A stretch of 64,000 bases of DNA from CAWHYG01 sp963833505 (GTDB lineage Bacteria; Eisenbacteria; RBG-16-71-46; CAIMUX01), in NCBI GenBank assembly GCA_963833505.1, contig CAWHYG010000007.1:62001-126000 (forward strand), written 5' to 3'. Below the pieces are notes generated by a model. That model ran no database searches, was not told the DNA's origin, and saw only the letters and a program-made list of their open reading frames with translations. Positions within the stretch are counted from its first letter, which is position 1; each line of letters opens with the position of its first letter. This document shows positions 26,222-35,568 of the stretch, piece by piece. The position numbers and the translations under genes were made by a program.

Positions 26222-29200
26222 AGCCCGGTCGGTCCGTGGCGACGGCCGCGGGCATCGCGCTTGCCTTGGGCGTCGTGATCTTCGCCGTGCGGGTGGCGCG
26301 GCACTATCCGGCGTTCCGGATCGAAACCGGCCGCTTCAAGATCACGCGGCTTGATCCCGCGACGCGCTCACGCCTGGAAACGCTGCACGATCACGTCTTC
26401 CTGACCTGTTTCCTGAGTCCGCCGGAGCGGATGCCGTCCCAGATGCGCGGGATGGGCCGGGAGCTGGATCAGCTTTTCGGCGCGCTCCAGGGCGCCTCGC
26501 ACGGTCTCCTGGACTACCAGATCGTCGATCCCGAGTCCGACCCGGACCTGGCCCGCTACGCGGCCAGGCGCAAGATCTCGCCGGTGCGCGTCCGCAGCGT
26601 CGAGCACGACGGATACAGTGAGCAGCAGGTCTGGTGCGGGCTCACCATCGCCTACGGAGCGCATCCCGTGGCCCTCTTGCCGAGTCTCTCTCCAGACGAT
26701 CTCCCGCGGCTGCAAGCGACCATCGCCGGCACCCTGGATCAGATGGAGCGACCTCGCCGGCCGGTGATCGCCCTTTCGGTGCCCCAGGGATCCGCCGGCA
26801 GCTACACGGCGCTCCGCGACTCCCTTGCCAGCCGCGGTCGGGTGATCCCCGTCGATCTCGATTCGGGAGCAGCGATCCCGCGGGAGGCAGACCTTCTTTT
26901 CTGGATGGATCCGGGCCGGTTCAACGCTGCCCGCCTGCGCGAGCTGAACCTCTTCCTCGATGGCGGTCGCACGGCGATCGTCGCGGGAAGCGTGTTCACC
27001 GCGGAGTTGACTCGGGGCGCCGGTGGGCCGGAGGTTCGACTGCGGCCGACCGGCTATGACGCGGAGACCTTCCTCGGGGAGTTCGGCCTGCATCCCGTCA
27101 AGGGGCTCGTCCTGGACGAGACCTGTGAGGATCTGCTGATCGACGGCGTCAAGCGGGATGTTCCCCTGGTGGTCCGGTGCATCGGCTATGACCAGGACTT
27201 CCGCACCCTGCGCGGTCAACCGAACGGCACGCTCCTCTTCGAGACGCCGACCGCCATGTCGCTCGACGCCGGCCGGCTGGCCGAACGCGATTGGAACCCG
27301 GAGATCCTGGCCACGACCTCGGACAAGACCTGGATCCAGCTGCTGCCGCCGGGACCTGTCGCGCTCGCGGATCTGACTCCGGAGCACGGCGACCGGGTTC
27401 CGAGGCAGGCGCTCCTGGTCGGGCTGCACCACAGCGAGCCGTCGTCCGGTTGGCTTCTCGTGGCGGGCGCCTCGACCCTGTTCCGCAACGAGCTTCTCAA
27501 CCATCCGAACGCGGCGCATGTGCGCCTGCTGCGCGTGCTTCTCGATTCCTTCACCACCGATGACCGGCTGGTGGCCGCAAGCGTGCGGACGGGCCGGCAG
27601 GCGCCGCTTTCGGAGCTGCCGCCTTCAACCCGCCTTCTCTGGCGGCTGATCTGCATCCTCCTTCCCCCGGTCGTTCTCATTGCGCTGGGAGTCGCTGTCG
27701 GGAGATTTCGGCGCGGACCGGTTCGCGCGGCGTCGCGGCGGCATCCCGTCCGTGTCCGTCCGTCCGGCCGGCGTTGGCCGAATTCGGCACGCGCCATCGC
27801 CGGCGGCGGCGCGGCGTTGGTCCTCCTCGTCCTGCTCGTCGCGGCAAGCCGGCGCATCGGTCTGCAGGCGGATCTGACCGGGGAGCGGCTCAATTCGCTC
27901 ACCCCCGAGTCGCGGGAGATTGCTTCGCTGGTGCGAGGCGATCCCCCGATCGAAGCGGAGCTGATCTTCTCCTCGCACGATCGGCTGCCCGAATCCATGC
28001 GCGGCAGCCTCAAGCGTCTCGCCGCCATGCTCGAGGAGTTTCGGCGCGCGGGAGTGAACCTGCGGATCAAGCGGATCGACCCGGCTGACCTGAGCCAGGC
28101 GGAACGCGCCGAGTTGGATGCCGCCGGGATCGCCCCGGCGAAGGTCACCACGCGCGACCAGGAGGTCACGCAGGTTCGCACCGTCTACAGCGCGCTCCGC
28201 CTGCGCCGCGGCGAGCGGACCGAGATCCTGCGCTTTCCCGACCCGGCCTCCTTTGACAACCTGGAGTTCCGGCTGGCCTTTGGCTGGTGGCGCCTGGCGA
28301 CGGGCCGGCACCCGCAGGTGGTCTTCGCTTCCGATACCCCGCGGATGTCCCCGGCCGAGCAGCTGGAGTTCGAGCAACACGGCCTCTCCTCTCCGATGGG
28401 AACCGATGTCTACAGCTTGGCCCGGGCGGCCGTGGCCAATTGTGATTTCCGGGTGAGCCATGTGAACCCGCACGATCCGGTGCTTCCGGCGGAAGACGAC
28501 CTTCTTGTCTGGCTCCAGCCGCGGCGGGACGCCTCGAAGATGTATGAAGAGCTGGTCCGGCATCTGCACGCCGGGGGACGCGCCATCCTGGCGGTGCAGC
28601 ACTTCAACATGCAATCCCGCCAGTATCCCGGGTCGGATTTCAAGATCGTCTACTGGCCGCAACCGCAGTTTCCGGACGTGGAGCTGCTCTATTTCCCTGA
28701 GATCGGTGTGCAACTGGTGCGCGAGGTCCTGTTCGACGAGCTGAGGACGCACCTGCCTCTTCAGACGCAGGTCATGCGCGGAGGGCGCACCGAGTACAAG
28801 CCGATGGAGGCCGCGCTGCCGTTCATGCTCCGCGCTTCCGCGGCGAATTTCTCGCCTTCTTCGCCCATCACCCAAAGCCTCGGGGATCAAGGCTTTCTCT
28901 ACGCCAGCTACCTGCGTTGGGATGATGCCAGGCTGGCCGAGCTGGGGCTCAGAGCCACTCCGCTGATCACCACCTCGGCTCACACCTGGAGCCTGGACTG
29001 GCAGGGAGGGTGGCTTCCCGACTCGCTCCTGGCCGGGCCTCCGCGTGGAGCGGACGGAAAACCGATCTGGCTGGGACGGGTGCCGCTGGCCGTGCTTTTC
29101 GAGGGGAACTTCCCGCTGCCAAGCAAACCGCTTCGGATCAACATCTCTCCGATGTTTGCCGGTCTCCAGGGAATGCCGGCTGAAGAAGAGAGCCTGGCGA

Positions 29201-29550
29201 CGGCCCCAAGGGCTCCGGCGGCCGCTCCTGCCGTTCCGGGCGCGCCGGGCAAGCTCCTCTTCATCGGTTGTTCGGAGGCGTTCAAGAACTACCGGCTGGC
29301 GGAACCGGAGTTTCGGGGCGATCAGCTCTTGATCAACGCGGTGGCCACCCTGGCGCTGGACGAGAAGCTCGCCCGCATCGCGACCAGGCGGCCGGTGGAA
29401 CGAGGGTTTGATCTGACTTCGAGCGCGGAGCGCCTCAAGTGGCGGGTCGTCGTGGTGGCCGCGTTCCCGCTGGCTCTGGTCGGTTTCGGCTTCCTGCTGG
29501 AACGGCTCCGGCGGCGGACGCCGGCTGCGACTGGGAAGGGCTTGAAGTGA
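26218..29550 (+). CDS. Fused tandem GldG-like protein
   Basis: A 1110-residue protein built of two similar halves. Each has a membrane helix (~8-25 and ~520-545), a GldG/DUF4350-like ectodomain starting with a T-x-R-L-(D/T)-P pattern (ITRLDPATRS; NSLTPESREI), a stretch predicting disulfide-free Rossmann-like folds (e.g. MERPRRPVIALSVPQ; RHPQVVFASDTPRM), and a closing helix (~470-492 and ~1085-1103). GldG normally has one such unit of ~550 residues, so this is an in-frame duplication or fusion. It is translationally coupled to the permease by ATGA and is predicted as the extracytoplasmic partner of the ABC complex. Confidence 0.8.
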   Translation: MKPGRSVATAAGIALALGVVIFAVRVARHYPAFRIETGRFKITRLDPATRSRLETLHDHVFLTCFLSPPERMPSQMRGMGRELDQLFGALQGASHGLLDYQIVDPESDPDLARYAARRKISPVRVRSVEHDGYSEQQVWCGLTIAYGAHPVALLPSLSPDDLPRLQATIAGTLDQMERPRRPVIALSVPQGSAGSYTALRDSLASRGRVIPVDLDSGAAIPREADLLFWMDPGRFNAARLRELNLFLDGGRTAIVAGSVFTAELTRGAGGPEVRLRPTGYDAETFLGEFGLHPVKGLVLDETCEDLLIDGVKRDVPLVVRCIGYDQDFRTLRGQPNGTLLFETPTAMSLDAGRLAERDWNPEILATTSDKTWIQLLPPGPVALADLTPEHGDRVPRQALLVGLHHSEPSSGWLLVAGASTLFRNELLNHPNAAHVRLLRVLLDSFTTDDRLVAASVRTGRQAPLSELPPSTRLLWRLICILLPPVVLIALGVAVGRFRRGPVRAASRRHPVRVRPSGRRWPNSARAIAGGGAALVLLVLLVAASRRIGLQADLTGERLNSLTPESREIASLVRGDPPIEAELIFSSHDRLPESMRGSLKRLAAMLEEFRRAGVNLRIKRIDPADLSQAERAELDAAGIAPAKVTTRDQEVTQVRTVYSALRLRRGERTEILRFPDPASFDNLEFRLAFGWWRLATGRHPQVVFASDTPRMSPAEQLEFEQHGLSSPMGTDVYSLARAAVANCDFRVSHVNPHDPVLPAEDDLLVWLQPRRDASKMYEELVRHLHAGGRAILAVQHFNMQSRQYPGSDFKIVYWPQPQFPDVELLYFPEIGVQLVREVLFDELRTHLPLQTQVMRGGRTEYKPMEAALPFMLRASAANFSPSSPITQSLGDQGFLYASYLRWDDARLAELGLRATPLITTSAHTWSLDWQGGWLPDSLLAGPPRGADGKPIWLGRVPLAVLFEGNFPLPSKPLRINISPMFAGLQGMPAEEESLATAPRAPAAAPAVPGAPGKLLFIGCSEAFKNYRLAEPEFRGDQLLINAVATLALDEKLARIATRRPVERGFDLTSSAERLKWRVVVVAAFPLALVGFGFLLERLRRRTPAATGKGLK

Positions 29551-29608
29551 TCAGCCTGGAACGACTCCGGCGGCGGACGCCGGCGATGGGGAAGGGTCTG
29601 AGATGATC
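29497..29608 (+). repeat. Direct repeat of ~55 bp spanning the stop of the GldG-like gene
   Basis: Copy 1 (29497-29552) covers the last codons and TGA of the GldG-like gene; copy 2 (29556-29608) follows directly. Both begin CTGGAACG(G/A)CTCCGGCGG and end TGATC. The period is not a multiple of three, and the second copy is non-coding. It appears to be a recent tandem duplication. Confidence 0.85.
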
Positions 29609-29667
29609 CGGTGGGTGGTCTCGCTCCCGATGGCGCTCACTCTTCCGGATGCCGGAACGACGGTGCC

Positions 29668-30741
29668 ATGAGCCGCTTCGTCATTTCGCTCGCCGTCGCG
29701 TTCGCGCTTCTGGCCGCTTGGGACGGGCTGGCCACGCGGCACGAGGAATCGCTCCGGCGTTCCAACCTCCATCTGGGACGGTTCATCAGCAAGCAGGAAC
29801 GTGAAGGCCGGCCCGTCGCGGGGATTCGCATCCAGAAGGGTGCCGAGCCGGCTCAGCTTTACGGTTCGATGGGTGGAATGTGGCGATGCCTCAGCTACCA
29901 CTCGGCCGTCGCCAGCGGTGATCAGATCGGCAGCCTGGTTCATCAGATCTTCGAAGCGGAAGGAATCGTGCAGAGCGACAAGTCCGCAGTCGAGGTCGAA
30001 TATGGTCTGAACACATCGGGTGCGTGGAGCATCAGCCTGCACGGTCCGGGCTTGCTGAGTGATCCCCAGCACGACGTCCTGCTCTCCCTCGACCTGGGAA
30101 ATGCGACGTCGGACAATGAGGGTTGCTACATCCGCCGGCATGGGAGCAATCGGATCTGGTCCGTCGACACCAATCCCCATCAGGAGCTCGATCATTCATC
30201 GGGCAACCGCCTGCCGCCGATGCTCGATCCGAGCCTGGTCCCCGGCGCCTGGCTTGCCCAGATGAAGAGGATGAGTCGCATCGAGGTCGAACCGGCGTCG
30301 GGGGAGAGCTACGTCCTGGAGATGCATGAGCTGAAAGTGACGCCGGAGCAGATGCGGCAGGGCATGCCGGCGATCGAGTGGCACGTGAAGCAGGGCGGGA
30401 GCGATGTGGTCTCGAGGGCGGCGTTGGACTACGCGCTCTATCTGCTGCGAGCGCCCTATCGGGACGTCCGCGATCCGGCGGGCTACGCCGGGTTCGGATT
30501 TGACCAGCCTCGCGCCCGGGTGACCCTTCATCCGGAAAGCGGGCAGGTTCTGGAGCTTCGTCTGGCGCGCGAGAAAGCCGACGGCTCGGACGTGGTGTAC
30601 AACAGCTTCAGCCGAAGCATCTTCGAGGTCGATCCGAACGAGGAGGGGCTTCTTTTCCCTCCGGCGTCGACCTTGCTCACGCGAAACCCGGAAGATCCCT
30701 GGCGCGTCTGGCTCCAACTGCTCGAGGCGCAGGGACGATAG
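29668..30741 (+). CDS. DUF4340-like protein of the ABC/Gld-like operon
   Basis: A 357-residue protein with an N-terminal membrane anchor (FVISLAVAFALLAAWDGLA), then a mostly beta ectodomain. Position and pattern (a single N-terminal helix, repeated short beta segments, last gene after GldF/GldG-type genes) fit the DUF4340 family that commonly accompanies these ABC systems; sequence signatures are weak, so the family call is tentative. The ATG at 29668 follows the duplicated segment by 59 bp and has no strong ribosome site. It probably works in the periplasm with the GldG-like protein. Confidence 0.7.
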   Translation: MSRFVISLAVAFALLAAWDGLATRHEESLRRSNLHLGRFISKQEREGRPVAGIRIQKGAEPAQLYGSMGGMWRCLSYHSAVASGDQIGSLVHQIFEAEGIVQSDKSAVEVEYGLNTSGAWSISLHGPGLLSDPQHDVLLSLDLGNATSDNEGCYIRRHGSNRIWSVDTNPHQELDHSSGNRLPPMLDPSLVPGAWLAQMKRMSRIEVEPASGESYVLEMHELKVTPEQMRQGMPAIEWHVKQGGSDVVSRAALDYALYLLRAPYRDVRDPAGYAGFGFDQPRARVTLHPESGQVLELRLAREKADGSDVVYNSFSRSIFEVDPNEEGLLFPPASTLLTRNPEDPWRVWLQLLEAQGR

Positions 30742-30876
30742 GCGGGCGGACACGTCGTCCGGGCCTGTGGCGCCCCCGGCTTTGCACCGTTCTGTGGCAG
30801 CGAACATCGACTGAGGGAAGCGCAACCGGAAGACCTCCCGGGTCTGGCATGAGCGCCATGCACCCAGGGTTTGCCG

Positions 30877-30905
30877 TTGAGCATCCCGAACGTGGCTGGT
30901 ATACT
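30877..30905 (+). promoter_or_regulatory. Sigma70-like promoter upstream of VCBS protein
   Basis: TTGAGC (30877-30882), 17-bp spacer, TATACT (30900-30905): four and five of six matches. Leader of about 145 nt to the ATG at 31057. The rest of the 315-bp spacer 30742-31056 shows no gene. Confidence 0.55.
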
Positions 30906-31056
30906 CAGTTGTGGCGAATTCGGGGCTGGCCATGACGTCTTCATGATTGTCGGAGAAGCGGTGGTTCACCGGGGGTTGTCCGAGGTGCCTATTGGCGTGT
31001 GGAGTGCACTCCGTCCTGGATAGGTGCGGGGCTGCAAGACAACGGAGGTGGTGGTA

Positions 31057-33561
31057 ATGAAGACCCACGCAGCTCACAAAGTTGCCTGCCAGAGCGTCCC
31101 GGCTTGGAAGCGCCTGAATTGCGCTCTCATGGTCCCAGTCCTCGGGTGCGCTCTTCTGATGCTCTGGATGCCGGCGCACGCCGAACTGATGTTCGCTACA
31201 CGGTACTCCAGCTACCTGACCGGCGCGACCCCGATGTCGGTTGCAGTCGGCGATCTGAACGGCGATGGCAGGCTCGACCTGGCGGTGGCCGATCTCGGCG
31301 GCGCGTCGGTGTCGGTGTTGCTGGGCGCCGGCGATGGGTCCTTTCTGCCCAGGACCGACTTTCCGACGGGACAGGACCCCGCGTCCGTGGCGATCGGAGA
31401 TCTGGATCGAGACGGCCACGCGGATCTGGTCGTGGCCAACCGTGGCGATGGGACCGTTTCCGTGCTGTTGGGAAACGGGGACGGGACCTTCGGGCCCAAG
31501 ACCGACTACGCCGCAGGTGAGGTATGCGACGGCGTGGCCATTGGAGACTTGAATCGAGATGGATGGCCGGATCTGGTCGCGGTGAACTGGGGCGACGCGA
31601 CCGTGTCCGTGTTCCTGGGCGTCGGCGGCGGGGCATTCGGGACGATGCGCGAGTACCCGACCGGAAACGAGCCGAGCTCTGTTGCCTTGGCGGATCTGAA
31701 CGGCGACGGGAGGCTGGATCTCTCGGTGACCGATTCTCAGGATGGCGCGGTTTCGATCCTTCTCGGTCATGGCGATGGCACCTTCGCGGCGAAGGTGAAC
31801 TGCGCGGTCGGAACTCAACCGTCGGCCGTGGCGATCGGCGACTTCAACCGCGACGGCTTTCTGGATCTGGCCGTCGCGAACAACGGATCCAATTCGGTTT
31901 CCGTTCTTCTCGGCCTGGGCAACGGCACCTTCAGCGTGCACAGGGATCTCAACACCGGGGTACAGCCGGGCTCGGTGACGGCGGCGGATGTAAACGGGGA
32001 CGGATGTCTCGATCTGGCCGTGGGCGATCAGGGTTCCAATTCGGTCTCGCTGCTGCTCGGCCTTGGGAACGGCACCTTCGACCCCAGACGGGACCTGACG
32101 ATGGGGCGTGCCCCCTGCTCGGTTCTCCTGGCCGATATGGACGCGAACGGGAAGATGGACCTGGTGCTGGCGAACAATCTGGACAACCAGGTTTCCATCG
32201 CCCTGGGCAACGGAGACGGGACCTTCGGCGCCGTCAATCCGACATACGCCACCGGAACGAGTCCGAAGGCGGTGGCCCTGGCCGATCTGAATCACGATGG
32301 GCACCTGGACATCGTGGTGCCGAATGCCTCCTCCAACACGGTGTCGGTCTTTCTGAACAACGGCGACGGATCGCTGGCGACCCGAACCGACTATCCGGCG
32401 CAGAAGACGCCGGACGCCGTGGCCATCGGGGACGTGAAAGGGAACGACGGCGTTCCGGATCTCGTCGTTCTGAACTACGACTCGAACACGCTCTCGATGT
32501 TCCGGGGCCGCGGGGATGGAACCTTCTATCCGGCCCACATCTCCAATGCCGGCCTGGGGCCCACCTCGGTGGCCATCGGGGATTTCAACGGGGACGGCGA
32601 GCCCGATCTGGCCATCACCGACCTCGATGACGGCAACGTCTGCGTGCTGCCGGGCGACGGTTCGGGCGCATTTCCGAATCGGCAGCCTTATCCTGTGGGA
32701 GCTTATCCCGTGGCAGTCGCCACGGGAGACTTCAACGGCGACGGCAAGCTCGATCTGGCGGTGATCACGGAGACATCCCCCCTCTGGATTCTTCTGGGCG
32801 CCGGAGACGGAACGTTTGGAACGCCGGCGGGCTTTCCCATCGACAATGCCGCCTCGTCCGTCGCGGTGGGGGACCTGAACGGAGACGGCATCCCGGATCT
32901 GGCGGTCGCGTACACCGGGGACACCCATGTCTCGGTGCTCTATGGAATTGGGGACGGCACCTTCCAGAGCCAGGTCGAGTATGGCGTCGGTGCGCAGCCG
33001 TTCTCCGTCGCCATTGCGGACCTGAACGCCGATGGCAGGAACGACCTGGTGACAAGCAACTATGCCTCGTCCTCCATCTCCGTGCTGATGGGCCGTCCTG
33101 ACGGCACTCTGGGACTGCGGCAGGACTGTGCGCTGGCGAGCGCGCCCGAGGCCGTCGCGATCGGCGATCTGGACGGCGACCACGACCCGGACGTAGTGGT
33201 GGTGAACCAGGACGCGAGTACCATGTCCACGCTGAAGAACATCAGCGGAGCCTGGCTGACCGGAGTGCCGCCTCGAGAGATCGCGTCCGGGGCCTGGTTG
33301 CAGGCCTGCCCGAATCCGGCCCGGGGCACGATCGCCCTGCATTTCGTGCTGGCGAGCGCGGGCCGAACGAACCTCCGGATCTACGACGTGGCCGGTCGAC
33401 TGGTGCGCTCCGTCTTCGATCAGAAGCTCGATCGCGGGGAGCATTCTCTCACCTGGGACGGGCTCGACAATCATGGTCGGCCGGTCCCGGCCGGCGCCTA
33501 TTACCTCAATCTGGGCGGGAACGGAACCCGGCTCGAGAAGCCGGTCGTGATCCTGAGATAA
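31057..33561 (+). CDS. Secreted VCBS/FG-GAP protein, 14 repeats, with sorting tail
   Basis: An 834-residue exported protein. After an unusual long signal region (KRLNCALMVPVLGCALLMLW, then PAHA) come 14 repeats of about 50 residues, each with a calcium-binding-type loop such as DLNGDGRLDLAVAD and a VSVLLGxGDGTF strand. Fourteen equals two seven-bladed propellers. The end is a FlgD-like tail (LRIYDVAGRLVRSV, GAYYLNLGG). The ATG at 31057 follows GGAGGTGG. It is related in repeat type to the interrupted gene at 35569-39999 but lacks its dockerin segment. Ligand unknown. Confidence 0.9.
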   Translation: MKTHAAHKVACQSVPAWKRLNCALMVPVLGCALLMLWMPAHAELMFATRYSSYLTGATPMSVAVGDLNGDGRLDLAVADLGGASVSVLLGAGDGSFLPRTDFPTGQDPASVAIGDLDRDGHADLVVANRGDGTVSVLLGNGDGTFGPKTDYAAGEVCDGVAIGDLNRDGWPDLVAVNWGDATVSVFLGVGGGAFGTMREYPTGNEPSSVALADLNGDGRLDLSVTDSQDGAVSILLGHGDGTFAAKVNCAVGTQPSAVAIGDFNRDGFLDLAVANNGSNSVSVLLGLGNGTFSVHRDLNTGVQPGSVTAADVNGDGCLDLAVGDQGSNSVSLLLGLGNGTFDPRRDLTMGRAPCSVLLADMDANGKMDLVLANNLDNQVSIALGNGDGTFGAVNPTYATGTSPKAVALADLNHDGHLDIVVPNASSNTVSVFLNNGDGSLATRTDYPAQKTPDAVAIGDVKGNDGVPDLVVLNYDSNTLSMFRGRGDGTFYPAHISNAGLGPTSVAIGDFNGDGEPDLAITDLDDGNVCVLPGDGSGAFPNRQPYPVGAYPVAVATGDFNGDGKLDLAVITETSPLWILLGAGDGTFGTPAGFPIDNAASSVAVGDLNGDGIPDLAVAYTGDTHVSVLYGIGDGTFQSQVEYGVGAQPFSVAIADLNADGRNDLVTSNYASSSISVLMGRPDGTLGLRQDCALASAPEAVAIGDLDGDHDPDVVVVNQDASTMSTLKNISGAWLTGVPPREIASGAWLQACPNPARGTIALHFVLASAGRTNLRIYDVAGRLVRSVFDQKLDRGEHSLTWDGLDNHGRPVPAGAYYLNLGGNGTRLEKPVVILR

Positions 33562-33691
33562 ACGTCGCATGCACAGCAGCGGGCTGGCCCGCGCCCCGAT
33601 GCCGGGCGCGCCGGCCCGCTCTGTCTCCTGGCGGCCGTCCGTCTTCCCGGTTCCCGCGGGCGGCGGAGGGGCGACTCTGCGCTCCCGCCTC

Positions 33692-33988
33692 CTACCCTCC
33701 GGCGATCGCTCCGATGATGATGAAAGGAGTCTTCCCGGCAGCGACCGATTCCGGCAGGGGAGCGTCCGGCGGCTCGTGGGAAAGGTCCTGTTGGTCCACG
33801 AAGAACCGCAGGAACGGCCGCCGCTCGTGCGTGCCGTGATGGCGGATGGTCCCACGAAGCACGGGAAAGCGGACCTCCAGCGCGCCCAGAATCGCGTCCT
33901 GCGTCACCCGGCCGCGCACGTCGACTTCCACCTCGGCGCCGACGTGCGCCAGGGTCCGCAGGTGCGCCGGCAGGACGACCCGGATCAT
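33692..33988 (-). CDS. MoaD/ThiS-like beta-grasp protein ending in Gly-Gly
   Basis: A 98-residue ubiquitin-fold protein. It starts MIRVVLPAHLRTLAHVG, contains DAILGALEVRFPVLRG and RFFVDQQDLSHEPPDAPLP, and ends AIAGG: the C-terminal Gly-Gly needed for thiocarboxylation or conjugation. Its ATG overlaps the stop of the BNR protein (ATGA at 33985), so the pair is translationally coupled. No E1/MoeB-like activating enzyme or MoaE is visible nearby. It could be a sulfur carrier or a ubiquitin-like modifier; the sequence does not decide. Confidence 0.82.
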   Translation of the reverse strand: MIRVVLPAHLRTLAHVGAEVEVDVRGRVTQDAILGALEVRFPVLRGTIRHHGTHERRPFLRFFVDQQDLSHEPPDAPLPESVAAGKTPFIIIGAIAGG

Positions 33989-35100
33989 GGCAGGGTCTGG
34001 ACCTCGACCGACAGCACCGCCGGAAAATCCCGCACGATGGGGGCCCAGCCGTCTCCGGAGTCGCGGGAGGCGTACACCTGGCCCCCGGTCGTGCCGAAGT
34101 ACACGCCGCAGGGATCGAGCGAGTCGACGGCCATCGCGTCTCTCAGCACGTTGACGTAGCAATCACTCTGCGGGAGACCTTTGGTGAGAGCCTCCCATTC
34201 GTTGCCGCCCTGGCGGCTGCGATAGACCCGGAGCTTTCCTTCCGGCGGGAAGTGCTCCGAATCGCTCTTGATCGGAACCACGTAGATCGTCTCCGGCTCG
34301 TGGGCATGAACGTCGATCGGGAACCCGAAGTCGGTCGGGAGGTTTCCGCTGACCTCATGCCAGGTTTCTCCGGCATCGTCGCTGCGCATGACGTCCCAGT
34401 GCTTCTGCATGAAGAGCACGTTCGGACGCGACGGGTGGAGGGCGATGCGGTGCACGCAATGGCCGATCTCGGCTTCCGGATCCGGGATGTACTCCGACTT
34501 CAAGCCGCGGTTGATCGGCTTCCAGGTCTTGCCGGCGTCGTCGGTCCGGAAGGCGCCCGCCGCCGAAATGGCGATGAACATCCGGCCCGGATTGCTCGGA
34601 TCCAGCAGGATGGTGTGCAGGCACATGCCGCCGGCGCCGGGCTGCCAGCGCGACCCGGTGTCGTGGCCGCGCAACCCGGACAGCTCCTGCCACGATTTCC
34701 CGCCGTCGGTGGACCGGAAGATGGCCGCATCCTCCACGCCGGCATAAACCGTGTCCGGATCCGACAGCGAGGGCTCGAAGTGCCAGACCCGCTTGAACTC
34801 CCACGGATGCGGGGTGCCGTCGTACCACTGGTGGGTTCCCGGTGTGCCGTTGTAGGCGAACTTGTTGTCCACCGGCTCCCAGGTCCTGCCGCCGTCGTTC
34901 GAGCGCTGGACCACCTGACCGAACCAGCCGCTGGTCTGAGACGCGTAGATCCGATTCGGGTCGGCCGGCGAGCCCTTCATGTGGTAGATCTCCCAGCCCG
35001 CGAAATGAGGGCCGCTGATGTCCCAACGGCCCCGCTTCCCATCCGAGGTCAGGATGAACGCGCCCTTGCGCGTGCCGACCAGTACCCGCACTCCGCTCAT
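33985..35100 (-). CDS. BNR/VPS10-like beta-propeller protein
   Basis: A 371-residue protein with repeated Asp-box-like elements: SNDGGRTWEPV, STDGGKSWQEL, TDDAGKTWKPI, SDDAGETWHEV and SRDSGDGWAPI. No signal peptide is visible from the chosen ATG at 35100, which follows AAGGAG at good spacing; a cytoplasmic location is therefore likely, unlike the other propellers here. The opening VRVLVGTRKGAFILTSDG is typical of the glycosyl hydrolase-like BNR family often annotated as exo-sialidase, but no sialidase arginine triad is evident. It is coupled to the MoaD-like gene. Confidence 0.83.
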   Translation of the reverse strand: MSGVRVLVGTRKGAFILTSDGKRGRWDISGPHFAGWEIYHMKGSPADPNRIYASQTSGWFGQVVQRSNDGGRTWEPVDNKFAYNGTPGTHQWYDGTPHPWEFKRVWHFEPSLSDPDTVYAGVEDAAIFRSTDGGKSWQELSGLRGHDTGSRWQPGAGGMCLHTILLDPSNPGRMFIAISAAGAFRTDDAGKTWKPINRGLKSEYIPDPEAEIGHCVHRIALHPSRPNVLFMQKHWDVMRSDDAGETWHEVSGNLPTDFGFPIDVHAHEPETIYVVPIKSDSEHFPPEGKLRVYRSRQGGNEWEALTKGLPQSDCYVNVLRDAMAVDSLDPCGVYFGTTGGQVYASRDSGDGWAPIVRDFPAVLSVEVQTLP

Positions 35101-35200
35101 GTCCCACTCCTTCTCGAGCTGGCGTAATTGCTTTCCGCGCTTGGGAATACGGACGTCTACGGAACGACCGGTTCCGCATCTCCGAATCCTGTTGAGAATG

Positions 35201-35229
35201 AGTATGAACCGCGGTGCGCTGGATGACAA
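35201..35229 (-). promoter_or_regulatory. Sigma70-like promoter of the BNR-MoaD-like pair
   Basis: Minus-strand TTGTCA (35229-35224), 17-bp spacer, CATACT (35206-35201): five and four of six consensus bases. Leader of about 95 nt to the ATG at 35100. Confidence 0.55.
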
Positions 35230-35450
35230 TCCCGCATGTTTCGGCCGCGCGCGTGGGCAGAGGATCGCTGCTGACCCACTCCGTCCGCTCATTTCCGAGG
35301 CGGGGATCCTGATGGCGGTTTCTCGAGATGGCTGAGCCGGTTCGCCGGACCGATGCACCGCGTGGATGAATACGCTGGCGAGAGGGCCGTCCGCACTGGG
35401 TGGCAGTCTCGGCAGGGCGCACGCGATGATGCGCCGGACTGGAATGGAGA

Positions 35451-35478
35451 TGGACGACAGCGTGCCGTCCGGTGTAAT
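35451..35478 (+). promoter_or_regulatory. Weak promoter candidate for the interrupted VCBS gene
   Basis: TGGACG (35451-35456), 16-bp spacer, TGTAAT (35473-35478), about 90 bp before the ATG at 35569. Nothing else is recognisable between this and the opposing promoter at 35229. Confidence 0.3.
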
Positions 35479-35568
35479 AAAGACCCCGTGACGGTTTCGA
35501 CTCGACGTGCAGGTTGAAGATCTGGGGGTTCCGATGGGGCGCGGGCTTCGATCCGGTCAGCGTTTCAC

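Noticed and set aside
30196..33855. Minus-strand open frame of 1219 codons across the VCBS gene
   Set aside because: It is antisense to the 14-repeat propeller gene. Its Arg/Val/Gln-rich translation mirrors the GDLNGDG repeat and shows no family; high GC and repeat codon pattern keep the opposite strand open.
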